Origin: Montifringilla adamsi
Taxonomy: Eukaryota > Chordata > Aves > Passeriformes > Passeridae
Assembly (NCBI GenBank): GCA_017590115.1
Contig: JAGGNK010013558.1
Span: forward strand, 9,227,752-9,291,751
DNA length: 64,000 nt
Direction: 5' to 3'
Shown here: one piece after another, positions 12,354 to 26,800 of the stretch
How positions within the stretch are numbered: position 1 is the stretch's first letter
Layout of the letters: every line of letters starts with the position of its first letter
Translations under genes and position numbers: made by a program
Notes under the pieces: model-generated
Told to the model about the DNA's origin: nothing
Seen by the model: only the letters and a program-made list of their open reading frames with translations
Databases searched by the model: none

Positions 12354-15300
12354 CCTTAATCTCTGTGTGACAATCTGATTTTGATGTTTTACAAACCATA
12401 CTACCAATAATAAGGATATGCTGAGGAAGCTGGGGAAATGTTGTGAGTGCTTATATTAGTGCCTTTATTTTGACATAATTGTTTAAAATGGCGTTAGATG
12501 AAAATTTGTGAAGTAAAGCAATTTCCAGCTGAAAGCCTCATGGCATAGGCTTCAGTCTGTGTTAGTGATGTAAACACATGCATTAAACTTTGTAATGGAT
12601 TTTATGAAACTTAATGAGCAAATTTTTATTGTGCTGTAATACCATGTTGAAACTATCCTTGTTTCTTTGTTTTTCTTTGCCTACAGCTAGAAATAAATTT
12701 GACATGCCATATTATTACATTGTCCTAGTGCACTGTAAGTTTATAACATTTCCTAGAACTAGACCCTTTATTTGAAATTTCTGGCAAAAGTGATATTCTC
12801 TCATGCCTTCCACTCAGAATGATATACAAAATACACCCAATAGTTTTAAAAATAAGTTGATGGCATATTTTTTTATCATATTTATTTCTAATGTGGTTGC
12901 AGTGTGGATCTCTAACTAAGACAGCTCAGTTCTTCAAAGACTCACAGTAACACTGTGAGCAAATACAAACAGGTATTGGTAAGGTATCAATGGCTGCTTT
13001 TGTTCAAACACTCTAAGATCTGTGTGCCTATGAAAATTCACATTATACTCCAGCACTTCTACTGGCATCGAGCTGATTGCAGAGTATAACCAAAGAAAAA
13101 ATCTTCACTCATACTGGTATTTCTGTCAGTCTGACTCCATAATCCCAAACTACTTTATTTATAATAGACCCAAAGATAGAAATAATGTAATGTTTCAGCA
13201 TGTGTTTCAGCTAACTGCCTTTCCAAAAATGAGCTAACCACAAAGCCCAGTTCTTTCTACCTAAGAAAAAGACTGGAAATTTTACCAGTCTTTACTATTG
13301 AAATAGATGAAGGATTCCTCATGGCACCAGAAACCTCCCCACCTTTAGTAACTTGGCTTCTTCCAACATCATTGTCCCTGCAAACTATCAGCTTAAACCA
13401 CGGGTCAAGTGTGCTTATAGACTCATAGAAATGTCCTGTAAAAAAGAAACTGATTGCTAATCAGTGAACTATTGTAGTTAAGTTACACTGTGTTATAATA
13501 CTGGAGTAGGATAATTTCCATCTTTCAAATAGTATTTTCACTGTGATGTTTCTTTCAGATGAAAGATGAATTTTGAACCTCAAGAGCTGTAGAAAGGCCA
13601 AGGCAAAATATGTACAATTCACATTAGTAGCCTGTTAATTTTTAGAAGCATAAATGGTAAGGTGACTGGATAGATGTAAACACCACACCAGTGAGGGATG
13701 AGCCATTTTATCTCTCTTGTATGTGCCGAACAGGGCTGTACTCAGGCCCAAAGACTCATGGACAGTTTGGCTGCAGTGCCTTGTATGTGGTAAACAATAT
13801 TGGGAATACTCAGCAATATCACCCTTCACTGTCCCACTGAAACCAGCAGATTCCTTGCTTCCTTAAAGAAATATTTATTGAAATAGACATTAATGTTCTT
13901 CTTCCTGTATTACTGAGGGGCTCAGTGCTTCTCCCCTGGTGTTCTTTGAGATTGTATTCACTGAAGGCAAGTTGTTACTGACATAGCTCAAGGTCCTCTT
14001 GGCTCAATTAGCTGCAGGATTTTAATATTCTTCTGTCAGGTAATGAGCAGAGCTGGTTGAACTTCTTTTCATGAATGTAGGAAAATATAGTAAAAAATAA
14101 TCAAACTGAAGAAAATTGTTAACTTTTTTTTTTTTTGTCAGTGCTTCTCTCCCACCCTCTTTGATTATTTATGACACTCTTGTTTTCCGAATTTGAAAGT
14201 TTAAAGGAAAAAAAATCCGAAATTTCGTATTCTTCTATTCTACTGTGGTTTCAGTTACTCTGCCCAAGGCATGGAACACAAGATTTAATAGAGACCACAA
14301 ATGACAGCATTGGTTACCTGTGCTTCAGGAGCTCCTTTCAGCTTCTCCTGCTAAGAGAAAATCTGGCAATCACAGATCCCATTGCGAAGTCCCAGCCCCA
14401 CTGAAGGCTCCAGGAAACTCAGTTGCCCTTACTGGTAGCAGAGTTTACCAATCTATTTTTATGATAAATATGCCCCAAAGCTGTATACATGCAGGTTTTC
14501 TTTACAAACTTCTAAAAGCTGACTATTCAACTATTCATTATCCAAGGTGTGAAGAGCCTGGTGAGCATTGCCAATCCTGTTAACACCATTGTGAGGAACA
14601 CTTGTGCAGAGGAGTCATCTGACAACAGGCGACAGGGCAAACCCTCCTTAGCAATTCACCCAAGTGTCATCTTTGGTTTGCAAGTGGAATGGCACCTTTG
14701 TCTTCAGAAACGTGTCAAGTGTCACTGCCTGAAATATCAAGCTGAGCTTTGTCGTGCTGTTTACATGAGCCTGATTGTGCAGTACTAATCTACAGGCTTT
14801 GGAAGTGTTTCCCTTGCTAAATCCAGCTGAAGACTGAAAAGTGCTTGATAAATCCTTAGGGTGCTTTAACTCTGAAGAATTCTTTTGCAACCGAGACAAA
14901 CAGGATTAGTACATGTGGCCTTCCATAAGGGAACTCTGGATCTCCCTTTCAATGATAGAGCATCCCCTGCTATTTTTTTCTCCCATTGATAGTTCTTGAT
15001 CAGAGAAGTTAAAAGATCAATAGGTAACAGCACATTTCTAGCCATAATAAAATATCTTTTGAACTCTATATTACAAGACTGTGATTCAGAGCTTTCTAAT
15101 TTAGCTATAAAGTATGTTCTGGGCAACATTTTCTGATAGGAAAGTGTATTGAAATCAGTACAATGCTTTCCAATAATTTCCAGAGGCTTTGGATCAGGTT
15201 TTAAATTTTCATCCTGTTTTTATTTTTTTTCCTATGGTGGTGTGGCTCCAGCTGCAACACTAAATATGTTCTACTATTAAAAAAAATTACCAATAAACCA

Positions 15301-17767
15301 AAGCTTACATGATCACTGTAATTAAGGGTTTAGAGATTGTTTGGCTCTTACAAGTGTTTTAAATTACTATTTTCAAAATGAAATCTTGCAAACTGCTGAA
15401 GGCTAAGCAGTCTGTGGTCCTTTGGCAGATATTTTCACCTCTGTGCATAAGTGGCTTTTGCTCTCCATTTACTGAGTACTGGCAACCACCTGCCCTTATA
15501 TTCAGAGGAGAAGCTGACTCTACTCTGACATCTGAGAGGTGTAAGCAGGATGAAAAATCAAGGCCTTTTACTCACCACGCCTTCCAAATGTAAATGTGTT
15601 GTGACCCAGTTTGCAAAAGCAATGGAGAACCTTCCTGGATGCTGCACATTTTCTGCAAAGCTGAGTGGGATTGTGCTGCCAGGGAAAATGCCTGGCAGGT
15701 TACCTGGAAAGTTAGCTCATTCCTTTTGGAAGTGTTTTAAGCCCATCAAAAAGAATTCTATACTAGGACATGGAAACACAAGTGACTGAATCACCAAAAA
15801 GAATCCCTGCTCAGCCTCTTCAGTGGCCAGGGAACCCTGGCCCCTTCTGAAAGGCAATCTGTCCATTTGGGTTGAGCTGAGCACTTGCTTCCCCCTGCAG
15901 CCAGTCTGGAAAGATACACAAAGTGTCCAAAATGAAGACATGAGCAGAACACATAAGCACGCACTAACACCAGAACTCAGGTGTGATCAATCCACTGGTG
16001 TGCTCTGATATTGGTCTGGCTGCTCCCAATCCTTGTGTCAAGCATTGCTCTCGAAAGTGTGAGACTGTTTCCCGTGCTCTTTTCAAGCTGAGGAAGATCA
16101 AAGCCACACTGTGCTGTCAGCACCCACACCTGGGCTCTGCCCAAAGTTAAGGTGCCCTTCACCCCTTAGGTGAGATCTGGACCAATGCACAGACACCTTT
16201 CATCAGATTAGGCCCAGAGAAACCAGAGGTAAATAACGTGGTGTAGCTGAGCAGAGCACTGACCCTGCTGAGAGCAGCTCAGGTACCAACAGCAGCATAG
16301 CAATGATGCTTCCCAGCAGAGCAGTTTATTGCAGGTGGGCTTGGGTGGCCCTTTCTCCTACCATGGAATAGATATTCATGGAGAAAAGCAAGGCTTCAGA
16401 AAAAATTCTCTATTTAGCAAACCCTATTCCCTCCCTTAGGTGTCTTGCACCTCACTTTTCTGTCTCCAGGGAATTCCCCTCGTAGCCATGAATAGGGAAT
16501 TCTGCTGCCAGGGTTAGCTGCCTCTGGGTCTCACTCGCCTGTGTGGTCTCTGGCAAACTGCTTTGTGAGAAACAGCAAATGCTCTGGCTTGCAACGTTTT
16601 TCAAATCATGTTTAGCTCAGAGGAAAAGCATCTTTGACAGCTCTGCAAACTCAGTCTTGAGATACAATAGACTTTTACATCGCTGCACTTTAGAAGTTAA
16701 TAGCATACAGTTTAAAACCTGCCTATCTAGATAGTGACATGACAGACTTTAAGCAGCTTTAAGCCTCTAAAGTAAACAATAATAATACTAAAAAATTGTT
16801 ATTTCAAGTTCTTTCCTTCCATTTTTTTTGCTTCTTTTTGTAAGGGGAAACCCTGCAAACATGGCAAATGTGTATCTTTTCCGTCACTTCATAGAAAAGC
16901 AGCAAAACATACAGAAGAAAAGCCTTTCTCTCTGGCTGATTTCCGAAATGTACTTTGAGTTACCAACCACATTTAAGAGGCTGCTGGAGCTTCTTTGTAC
17001 AGTGAGAAAGTGCTGAAACAGAAAAAGCATTGAGCAGAATATGCAATGACTTTGTCACAATTATGGGCATCAAACACAGGGTTTTCAGACACAATCCTTT
17101 ATCCTGCAGATGTTTCAGCTCAGTGTGTTGATCAGCACATTGCCCTGGGAAATTGCCTTGCTGATCAAAAAGTGTCTGTGTGTGCTCCCCTTGCACATAT
17201 GTAGCTTAATCTCTTCAGGACAACCACTAGTTTCAATATTCAGGAGATAGCAAAATTGTAGACAAATACTTGAAACACTCCACTGGTAAACCTTGACTCA
17301 TTAGAAATACTGAATCTATAGTAAGCAAAAATATTCTCCATCACAACTAAGATTCAGTACTTAGGATGTGTGTAGGAACATAACCTTTGCCTCTTTGTTT
17401 AATGCTCTCCTTTGGGAAACAAATGCCTTTTGAGATATCAGGAAATGCAAGCTCAGTCATGGTAACATTTAGTTTTCCTTTCAACCTGCTGTATATAAAA
17501 TCTGCCAGTGAGAGAAAATTTTCTTGGTACTGTAGGCATGAGGTCAAATCCTTTCCTGTTATTATCTCTTTTGCTTAGTTGAAGTCATATCAGAAGAAAA
17601 TTTAATTCTATCTCTCTCTTGGTTTTGTTTTGTTTGGTTCAGTTTGGTTTTTTTGCTAGAACTGTGGCCACTGTATAAAGTCGACTAAGAGTTATTTGTT
17701 TCTGTGCCAGAAATAACTTTCCTTCTTCACAAAGCTGATCACTGGATTTGTGCCTTTCCTTTGGCAG
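12354..17767. other. AT-rich sequence, no assigned gene
   Basis: It contains one candidate micro-exon (12687-12734), described separately. Otherwise there are only short overlapping frames on both strands with no motif that I recognise. Confidence 0.55.
12687..12734 (+). other. Candidate 48-nt micro-exon
   Basis: The segment is preceded by a long pyrimidine tract ending in TTTGCCTACAG, a near-ideal acceptor, and followed by GTAAGT, a perfect donor core. Its length is a multiple of three. The frame starting at the third base is open and gives a short peptide rich in tyrosine and valine (RNKFDMPYYYIVLVH). I do not recognise the peptide, and no neighbouring exon was found. Chance pairing of good splice signals over 48 bases is quite possible in a 64-kb window. 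Confidence 0.15.
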
Positions 17768-17880
17768 ATACTCACCTTGTGCCACTTTGCAACTGAATTT
17801 TGAAGATGCTGAGGGCCAGGACACTGCTGTGAACATCACTAGCAGCTGGATGGACTTGGCAGAGAGAACCCATCTGACAG
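17768..17880 (+). other. Candidate internal exon, 113 nt
   Basis: A pyrimidine-rich tract ending in CCTTTGGCAG precedes the segment and ACAG|GTAGGC follows it, so both splice sites look sound. It is more GC-rich than its surroundings. One frame is open across the whole segment, with a single leading base and a single trailing base (split codons at both ends). The predicted 37 residues are acidic and polar, include an N-glycosylation sequon (NIT), and read plausibly as part of an extracellular domain. I do not recognise the family and found no partner exons within the window. A lncRNA exon or a chance arrangement remains possible. Confidence 0.25.
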
Positions 17881-20800
17881 GTAGGCACTCAGAAATGCAG
17901 TTTCCATTGTGTCCTGATAGTGCCAAGACTCCAAAGCACTGGCTGTTCCCCCATTAGTTTAATGATTAAGGGTTGAACATTTGGATCTGGGCTCACAAAC
18001 ACTCTGGGCATTTACTCGAGCTATCAAGTTGATTGTTCAGCAAGTCACAGCTCTAGGAAAGGTTAGTTCGGCAGGCAGGATTGTCAATCTCTCCCCCATT
18101 CCCTGTCCTCCTCCGTGCTGGGAGCTCAGGTTGGGGCCTAACACTAATGAGAAGACTCCACAGTCACAGTGTGTCAGGGGAGCCAGATTTGTGGCTAAGA
18201 AACACAGGGAGGAACATAGGTTGGACTGTCTCTTGTGGACAGGGGAACAGTGAGTCTTCTTTGCCTCTTCAGCAAAGAAGAACAAGAAAGGATTGTATCC
18301 TTCTCCTCAATGTCCTCACCTAATGTCCTTCCAACCCAGCTCAGCCAAACCAGAGGGAAAATTAAAGAACCAAAATATTCTATGCCTTGCAAAAGGGAAG
18401 GGAAGAAGAAACTGTAATTCTTTAACCTGCTGTTTCATAGAGAAGCAACATGTGTCCATAATTCAATCTAGTTCTCCCTCATTAGCTCTACAAAGCATTT
18501 GAACTTTCATTCAGAAATAGGATTTGGTAGATCTGATGGGTTCTGCTGTGGACCAGAAGGGAAGTTCATTAAAAAAATTGCAACTCTGAGTCCTTTTTAC
18601 CTCAGAACAAGCTTTTGGATTTTGCTAATCAGGTACATTTGTCATTTAAAGTGATGATAAACATTTAACAAGTAATCTGCTCTGGGGGGAGTGTGATTTA
18701 CTGCTGCAGTCTGGGTTTGTGCTATTAATAACAATAGTAATGTTTGGCACCAGTATAGCCAGTTTAAGCAAAGGACAGAACAGATTTCCCAAGCTCCAGC
18801 TGGCTCAGTGTGGTTTTCCATGTTGATGAGAAGAGTTTGCCAGAAACAGGCTTATTGGGATCAAAAGGATGTGGAAAAGCAAGAGCAGAGTCTTGTGCAA
18901 GTTTGTCATTTTGTTTAAGAATGAATGGTGGGGTTTGACATGATTTCTTCCATTTCATTTCTGTCAGATGGATTTAATTTAGGACGGAGCTTTTCAGAGT
19001 AGTGCTATGAAAATATTTCATTTTTTAAGTTAAATTTGGGTAGGATTCTGAATAAATTGTGTTGAAAGTTTTCTCTTCAACATTTTCTTGAAGTAAATTA
19101 AGCATTTGTTAAGGTTATGGTTGTTTTAGTGTTTTTTTTTTTTGTTTAGAAATTGTTTGTTTTTCTTCAAAAGCAAAGATTTGTTTTTGTTACAAAAATG
19201 GAAACCTGTAAACTTAAAATATTTAGTTTGGTTGTAAAATTACCCCTCCCTCTTGCAGTATTTTCAGGGAGGTAGGGAGGAAGATCCATTAAAGGAATTT
19301 CCAGAAACCTCTGGTATCTGTGCATGTTTTCCTCTATTGCAAAACTGTCTTAGGTTCAGCTGTATTCCTACCTGCAGTGAAAATAATTCCTGCCAGGTCC
19401 ATATCTGCACTTCTGGGTCGCTGTCCACTTTTTCAGCAGTCAAGATACAAAGAATCAATAACTTCCTTTCTAACTCAGTTATAACACTGAGTCTGGACAA
19501 GATTAGGAGCTGTTTGACTGACAGCAGAGCAACTTTGCCATTAAACAAATGTGAATCCTTCACGTACATGAGCGCCCTTCTCCCAGTGAGGAGGAGCAGC
19601 CACTCAGGGCCTTTTGCACTGGTGCTGTTTCCTTTTTAGGGCTGATTGCTTAAATAGTGTAGCTGAGACCTGCATGGCCCTGCTGGTGCAACGTGATAGG
19701 TCTCAAAGGGCAGCAAAGGTTACATGCCATTTTGATAATTTTATTCCATTTGATTCCCAGCTTTTCAAAGCTGCAGCCTAGCCCTTTGCTGAAATCTTTC
19801 TGAGAGCTGTGTCATCTCAAAGAACTGTCACCAACATTTTATTCATATATTTACTTCTTTAGTGGAGAATTGTTTTTCTTTCAGGTGTGCCTGTTTGGAA
19901 TGGAAATACTATTTTTGTAATTACTTGAGCATTTTTCATTTTGGGTGAATACAAAGTTTGGACTCTCTTTTCATCCTTTCTATTGCAATCTCTGTAATAT
20001 ATTTGATTGATAGATTTTATTACTATGGTTACTCCAATTTTACGCAGCAGATTTTATTTGTGAGAGTAGCATCCTGCTCTGCCCTCATTCAGCCTACTTT
20101 GTTTGTTATTGTTTACTGGGGAGAGGGAGGGAAAGATGTTCCACTGCTTTCCTTGAAGACAAGCTTGGCACAAATAAGGAGCTTCTCACATCTGTAAATC
20201 CACCGTGTTTTGTACTGCTACCTTACAGAGAGCAGAATCTTACATACTGAAATACAAAGCAATTTCACTGTCCAAAATAGTTCAGAAATCACAATCACAC
20301 AGAGAGCTTCCATCTTATTACATGGAGCTTTTTCTTTCTTTCTTTTCCTTTATTTTTTATTAAAAAAAAGATTTTGCAGTACAAGTCGCAGTGATTTACT
20401 TGCATGCTGCAGGCTGATTTAGGATGCTTATTCAATCAGTCTGCTTCTAATGATACTAGAAATACCATAATGGATGGAACATTCCTGTCTGCTCTAAATT
20501 GGATTAGATGGTTTACTAATGTAATACTGGTGAGCCAAATCAGCCTGTGATGCCGTGGGGATTAATCTATAGGGAATACTTGATCTCTCATGCCCATGTG
20601 CTAGTTGAAGTGCAGTCATATCTTTTGATTTAATAAACCATTTTTATATTTCCCAACAGTATATGTGTATTTGAACAGGATGAGCTAATTGGTAGAATTA
20701 GCCTTTTTAAATGAAACTTCATAACTTGCTGCTAAATGGAAGAATACTAAGTACTTCAGTCTTAAAAGATTTGGCTGCTGTTTATGCAATTTCTTCTGAA

Positions 20801-23760
20801 TAGTTTAAATGCTAAGGACTACAGAAGTGTGTGCTCTGTTAGGAGACAAAACTAAAAATACTGATATATCTTGGAAAATGCTCTTTTATTACTGAACTGA
20901 GCTGTCACAAAATATTCATATCCCTCTAAGTCCAATATATTAGATCTGCTTTTATTTTCATCATCACATGCTTTGTTTAAAAGTTAAACTTTTATATACA
21001 AACATTTACAGATTGACAATCAAATAAATTATGGCAAAATAGGTTGAGGAACAAAGAAAAATTACACAGTGCCATGTTCTTGGTGTCATTTGCTGGTCCT
21101 GTAGTGTTTGCTGAGGTGTTCACTCAGATCTGTCTAAGCTTTGGCTGGCAGATAACTTTTGCAGGGAGCAGAGAGGCCCAGGGGAAGGACTGACAGAACT
21201 GCAGAGTTACAAAGCAAAAACATCCTCTCTGTTTCTGTGTGTGCAACTTCATGCACCTGTACAAACTGATAGCTTTTACCAAAGTGAATGTAAAGTGTCT
21301 GCATTTTGCCCAAGTAACTGTGCTGTTAAATAAGTCATCCTACACCAAATGAATTCCACTGTAAAGTTGTGATTGATTTTTAAGGCAGACAGGATGTATT
21401 TTGGTTAAATTAATAAATAAATGCATATATATGATACATATATGTTTCCCAGGTATAATTGCCTTAATTCAAATAGCCATGACATAATGTATAGAGACCT
21501 AGAAAAAAATCTTTCCCTTAAGCCCTCTGACTTAGCTGCTTCCATGGCTAATATTTCAGACTTCCAAACAAATGATATAATCGTGGAACAGTACCTACCA
21601 TGACATGAAAATACATAATTTTCCCCACCAAATTATGCATGCCACACATCTAAGACAGACATATCTTTCCTTTTTCCAGAACTGTGACAGATCCTAAATT
21701 GAATATCCTCACTAACACCTGGGTTTGACACACTTCCTATATTCCATAACACAGCTGGAATTACAGGATTTCCAGTTACATGTTTTGAAGTATGCACCAT
21801 GTAGAAGCATGTGTTTCTAATCCTGGCTATTCACAAAATATCAGACTCTAAAATAATTACACGCTAATAAACAGGAAAAATATTTCAGATATTTCTTATG
21901 GTTTAAAAAAATTGTTATTACTGACATTTTTGCACAGTAAATAAGCAAATATATTTGAAAAGTGCTGTGACAAACAATACTATGAAAGCAATAAAGTATC
22001 TACAATATTCTCTGAAAACATGTTTCAAGAACCAGCATAAACAGAAATCATGAAACTATTTGCTATTCTGTATCAGATGTTTTGGACAATTTATGCAATC
22101 TCTGTGTAGCTAGATATCAAAATATCAGTCACTACAATCACCAGTGCATCATTCTGCATTAGAGATTGTCTGTTCATTCACTGCATCACTGGTAATTAGA
22201 GTGGGCTTTCAGGCCTATTGCTTCACATGATGATTTACAAGATATATCAGACGTCAGAGCATATGTTTAGCTTCCCAGCTGTTTTCAGGGAATGTTTGAT
22301 CCTTTGACTGCCACTGAAACTTGTCCTTCTAAAGACATCTGCAAACATTACTGTCTCAGCTGAAGTATTTCTGCAGGCTGGAGTTGCCTTATCCTTCTTT
22401 AAACCAGTTCTCTTCAGCTGACCTCTTTAAAGTAGAATATTTCTCACTGGTACTGAGTCATCCTGAGTCATATGCCTCATCTCTTCAGGTGAAAGTCTGG
22501 TCCCACTATAGCATTCTGTATCCCTCTTTATCACTTTGTCTTGGTTTGTGGGCCAGAATCCCACTACGTGCTAGGCTGTGTGTATGAGGAGGCATAGCAA
22601 TAAGTAAATACTTTTAGAAGTTATTTCCCATGGCTGAGTTGATCAATCTTTTTCTTTTTTTCCAGCAGGAAGCTTTCTGATGGATGTGGACAGCTGGGTT
22701 TTGACTTAGGCTACTAGCTATAAAGCATTTCTAGCAAAGGGAAGGCACTTGTGGTGATAAATCAAGTTTAGGAGATCTGGCATGCATGATTTGGTGTGTT
22801 TGTATGCTACTGACATGAAGGGACTACTTTTCAAATACCATGGCTGGAATTGTGCACAAGTATTTCTGTGCAGGAGCAAAGACTGAGCTTTGTGTTTAAG
22901 CAGAGCTTTACTTTTGTTTGTGCATGAACATTTGCTGACTGCTCTGTGTTGAGGAGGTACATCTGAGATGTTGCTACTCTGGAAATCTGACACTGAAGGA
23001 TATCCATCATATATGATGTGTGAGTGTTGCTGTTATGCTGTAAATTTTAGCAGAGTCAGTTTAGAAGAGGAGTGGAGTTAGAAATAAAGTTATTAGTTAA
23101 AATTTTCTACATGTGCCAGATGCAATCATGAAATTAATATGTTTGACTTAACTTTTAAATAATGAAAAATAGTCTAAATAATAGAAAAAGAGTGATGTTA
23201 TGTATTAGAGTATCTAAGTATGTTTTTGCCTGTTGACATAACCACTACATTGTGCTAACATTCCTGGGCACACAACCTTTGTGTGTATAACTATAACATA
23301 ATTATATCTAGCCCTGGGAGTCTGACTGATTCTCAGTACTTAAAAACTGCTGAAGAATATTTCAAAACCTACCCATATAATTATCTATCCCATGTACAGT
23401 GATTACATACATTAAATGAATGCATTTATTCAGGATGTCATGCACTGATTTGCAAGTAATAATGACTTTGAAAGTAACTGAAAATAACACGGAGAAGTGC
23501 TAGAGTAGTTCCAAAAGCCCAACAACATTAAGACCTCATTGGTTGGGTGACTGGAATACTTTGGTCTGTATCTAATAACTCCAAAAAGCTATTATTCTGA
23601 GGGGCATTTTTTTTACAATTTTAACTTCTGATCATCCAGCTTATGTCAAGCTCAAAATGAAAGATCAGCAGGTTTTGAACAGTGATAGAAACTTCTTACA
23701 TTTCTGATTTGAAACAATACTAACAGCAGTAGAAATAAAGACATAGTCATTACACAGCAA
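17881..23760. other. AT-rich sequence, no assigned gene
   Basis: No gene or transposon is recognised. The stretch at about 20480-20700 has a mixed, non-repetitive composition with several TAAT cores, and could be a conserved regulatory element. That cannot be judged from one genome. Confidence 0.5.
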
Positions 23761-23766
23761 TATATA

Positions 23767-23800
<34 letters not shown>

Positions 23801-23802
23801 AA
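23761..23802. repeat. (TG)n(TA)n compound microsatellite
   Basis: A short TA run leads into about six TG units, followed by about eleven TA units ending in AAA. This is seen directly and is likely length-variable. Confidence 0.9.
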
Positions 23803-26800
23803 ACATTTCTTTTGAATTCAGGATTCATATCCCTGTATATTGTCCTAGACAGTTTAAGCATTTTAAAGACCATACCATAAGTCTATCCCTGATATTTTCC
23901 ACAACAGTTTAAGGTTATGAGAAAACAGGCTTTGAAACCTTTGTTCGCCCATGTATGCACGTAAATCTCTCCTGGCTTTCCTCACTGTCAGGCAATTATA
24001 ACTTGTAACTGCTTCCAAAGACACCTGACTTTCTTGATGAAGAGCTATAATAATAAATTGTTCCAATAAACATGATGATACTCAAAGCCACATAAAGGTA
24101 GAGTCAATTAAGAGCACCAAACAAGCAGTGCTTCACCATCACTATAACCCAGCCTGTGCCACCTCTGAAAACGCTATGTTGGGTGCTCAGCACACCCTGC
24201 CTTGTGCAAGAGGAGGAAAACTGTAGGATGATGGTGATGGCTTGGAACAGCACAGGAATAATCTTCTGGGTTTGTATTCCCCCACTTTGTACTCCTTGAC
24301 TTTCAGAAGCGACCATTTCATAAAAGTCGTATTTGCTTTCCTTTGATTTACAATTATTGAAATTTTAATAAGGATTGTGCAGCGACTCCAGACATCACAT
24401 ATTGTCAGTGAGAAATTATAACTTTATTGCAGCACACACTGACAGCCAACTCATAAAAATGAATGACATTCTATATCATAACATCTCGTAGGCTGTTCAG
24501 AATGTTAATAGCTCACTTCATCTTTCTTTAGCATAATGAGGCAGACAGTGTACCAATATTCAACGTGAAAATGAAGATTAAGAAAATTTGAATTGAAGCA
24601 AGAAAGTAGCATTTAGCAAAGGTTCAGGCAAAATTCTGATAAAAAGTTTCAATTAAAGTACACTTAGGGAACCTTTTATCACTTGGAGCAAGGCTTTGTT
24701 ACCAAATACCAAAAATTGCTACAAAAATATAATTTTAAAATGGCTTTTAAAATGCTACTTTGAAACAGATCTATAGTCTTTCTCTTCTCCCATACAGTAC
24801 TCTATTTTTCTGTAGACTCAATTGTATAGGTTTGGATTGTTTTAGAATAGTCTATTTTTCCACAGCAGATCAAGCTAAAAATGGAAACAATATTTAGTAG
24901 AGATATTTTACTACTTTTATTAGCAGTTCCAAATGTACCTACTCAATATGGCCAAAACTGTCCAATTACTTATCCAAATCTGTCAGTATTGTTAATCAAA
25001 AACCCTGTAGTCACTGTGAGCCCTGTTTAAGATACCTGCAGCCTCACTACATCAACTATGAACACATTTCTCCATAGTATGAACCTGAATGAACCAACTA
25101 CTTATGAATAAAATTATCCAGTAAAATAACACACCTGAAGTTGCTGCTACAGGCTTTAATTTTGGTGATGATCAAAGAAAAACTCTTACTGTAGCTTTTT
25201 AAGAGCTCCTTCTTTATCTAAAGTATATCAAAATTAAGAAATGTGAAGTTTTGGAAAATTTCTTAAAATATTTACAAAATATTTGCCATTTCTCTTTCAA
25301 AATACATGCACTTTTGAAACAGTCTTATGGCTGTACTTTCTTAGTGCAGTGCCTGAGGCAAATGTAGCTCCCTGGAAATATAATTGTATCTGTTGGAAGG
25401 GGATTCATACCATGGTGTGGACAGAAAACAGTAGATTGATATTCCTTCTAGGAACAAGATGGCAGATTTGGTCCTTAATCACTCAGGAGGGGATTTTCTG
25501 TGGAGTGTGAAAAATGTCAGATCTGTACAATGTTTCATCCCTCTCAGAGATATTCGTGATTATCAGCTTACTTTGGGGCCCACCATCACTAGTAGTGCAG
25601 GTTGTTGGTGCTCAAGGGCACCAGTCGCAGCCAGACTGGCACTGCCACAAAGAGCCCTCTGCTGTTGGAAGTGGCCATGGGTCCAGGACAAAACTGTATT
25701 TTAATAAAATCCCAATGATAAAGAGGATAACTTAATCTTCAGGATTGTTTTTTACCATAATTCAAACCAAAAAGTAATTTCTTTGGAGCATTCCCCTAGT
25801 GTCCGACACCTGCAATGTTGTCACTGAAGTACATGAAATAACAGGAACATCCTGGAAGCTCTCCTAAAGGCACCTCCAATTTTCAGCCAACTTAATTGAA
25901 TTTTCTCTCCCCGTTCCAAGTACAAAGAAATTAGCACTGTATGTTCCAGCTAAAGGAGACGCTCCTCGTAATGCGTGCTCTCCGTGGAGATCTGTCTGCT
26001 CAAATTTAACGCTCCTCCTCTGTTTGTCTGAGCTGCTTTGGCTACTCCTTTTTTCATGCTTTTGATTTTAAACTGTTATTCCTCTGGCATACTTTTCAGC
26101 TCATGCCCTTTGCGTTTTCTATCACAACCAACTACTCATTTTGATTTGTTACTGAATGACCTAAGCTGATTCCTGATTTGATTCTTCGCTCATTAATACT
26201 TTTCATTATGGGTGATTTTGAAATTTATTCTGATACTTTGAAACATCCACTCTTACAAAGGTTTAATGATTTGTTGGATCTCCTCAGTTTATCACATTAT
26301 GTTAATTTTCCTTCTTGCAGAGTGGGCCATACATTAGAATTGAGCAGGTTACTTAATCTTCATCACAGTAATATACTATTCTTTTTTCTTTCATATTTGT
26401 TTCCTCATTGTGAAACTGAAGATTTCTCTCCCTTTTCTTGCTTGACCTCTGGTATTTACCAGCTGCCCAGGGCTCAGTGGTAGGTTTAAATCAATGACCC
26501 TGCATGAAGACAGCTCTCAGAGCCATGCAAAGCCCCCTCTCAGGCCCTTCTTTCTCCCCTCTGTGTCTCCTCCTTCCCTCAGCAGTATGGGATTCCTGCT
26601 CAAATTTCCGTTCCCGTAATTAATTTGGTTCAATATACTGCCAAGCACACAGTGCTTATATTGATATTTATTGCTTTTTCCCCCTCCCCCCCACAAAAAT
26701 TAAGATTTACTTATTGTATTTCTGTAAATAAAAAAGGTTAGACTACTTTGTTGTCTTTTGGTGATTTGCCTGGTTTTCAGTGCACTGTATCCATTCCTGA

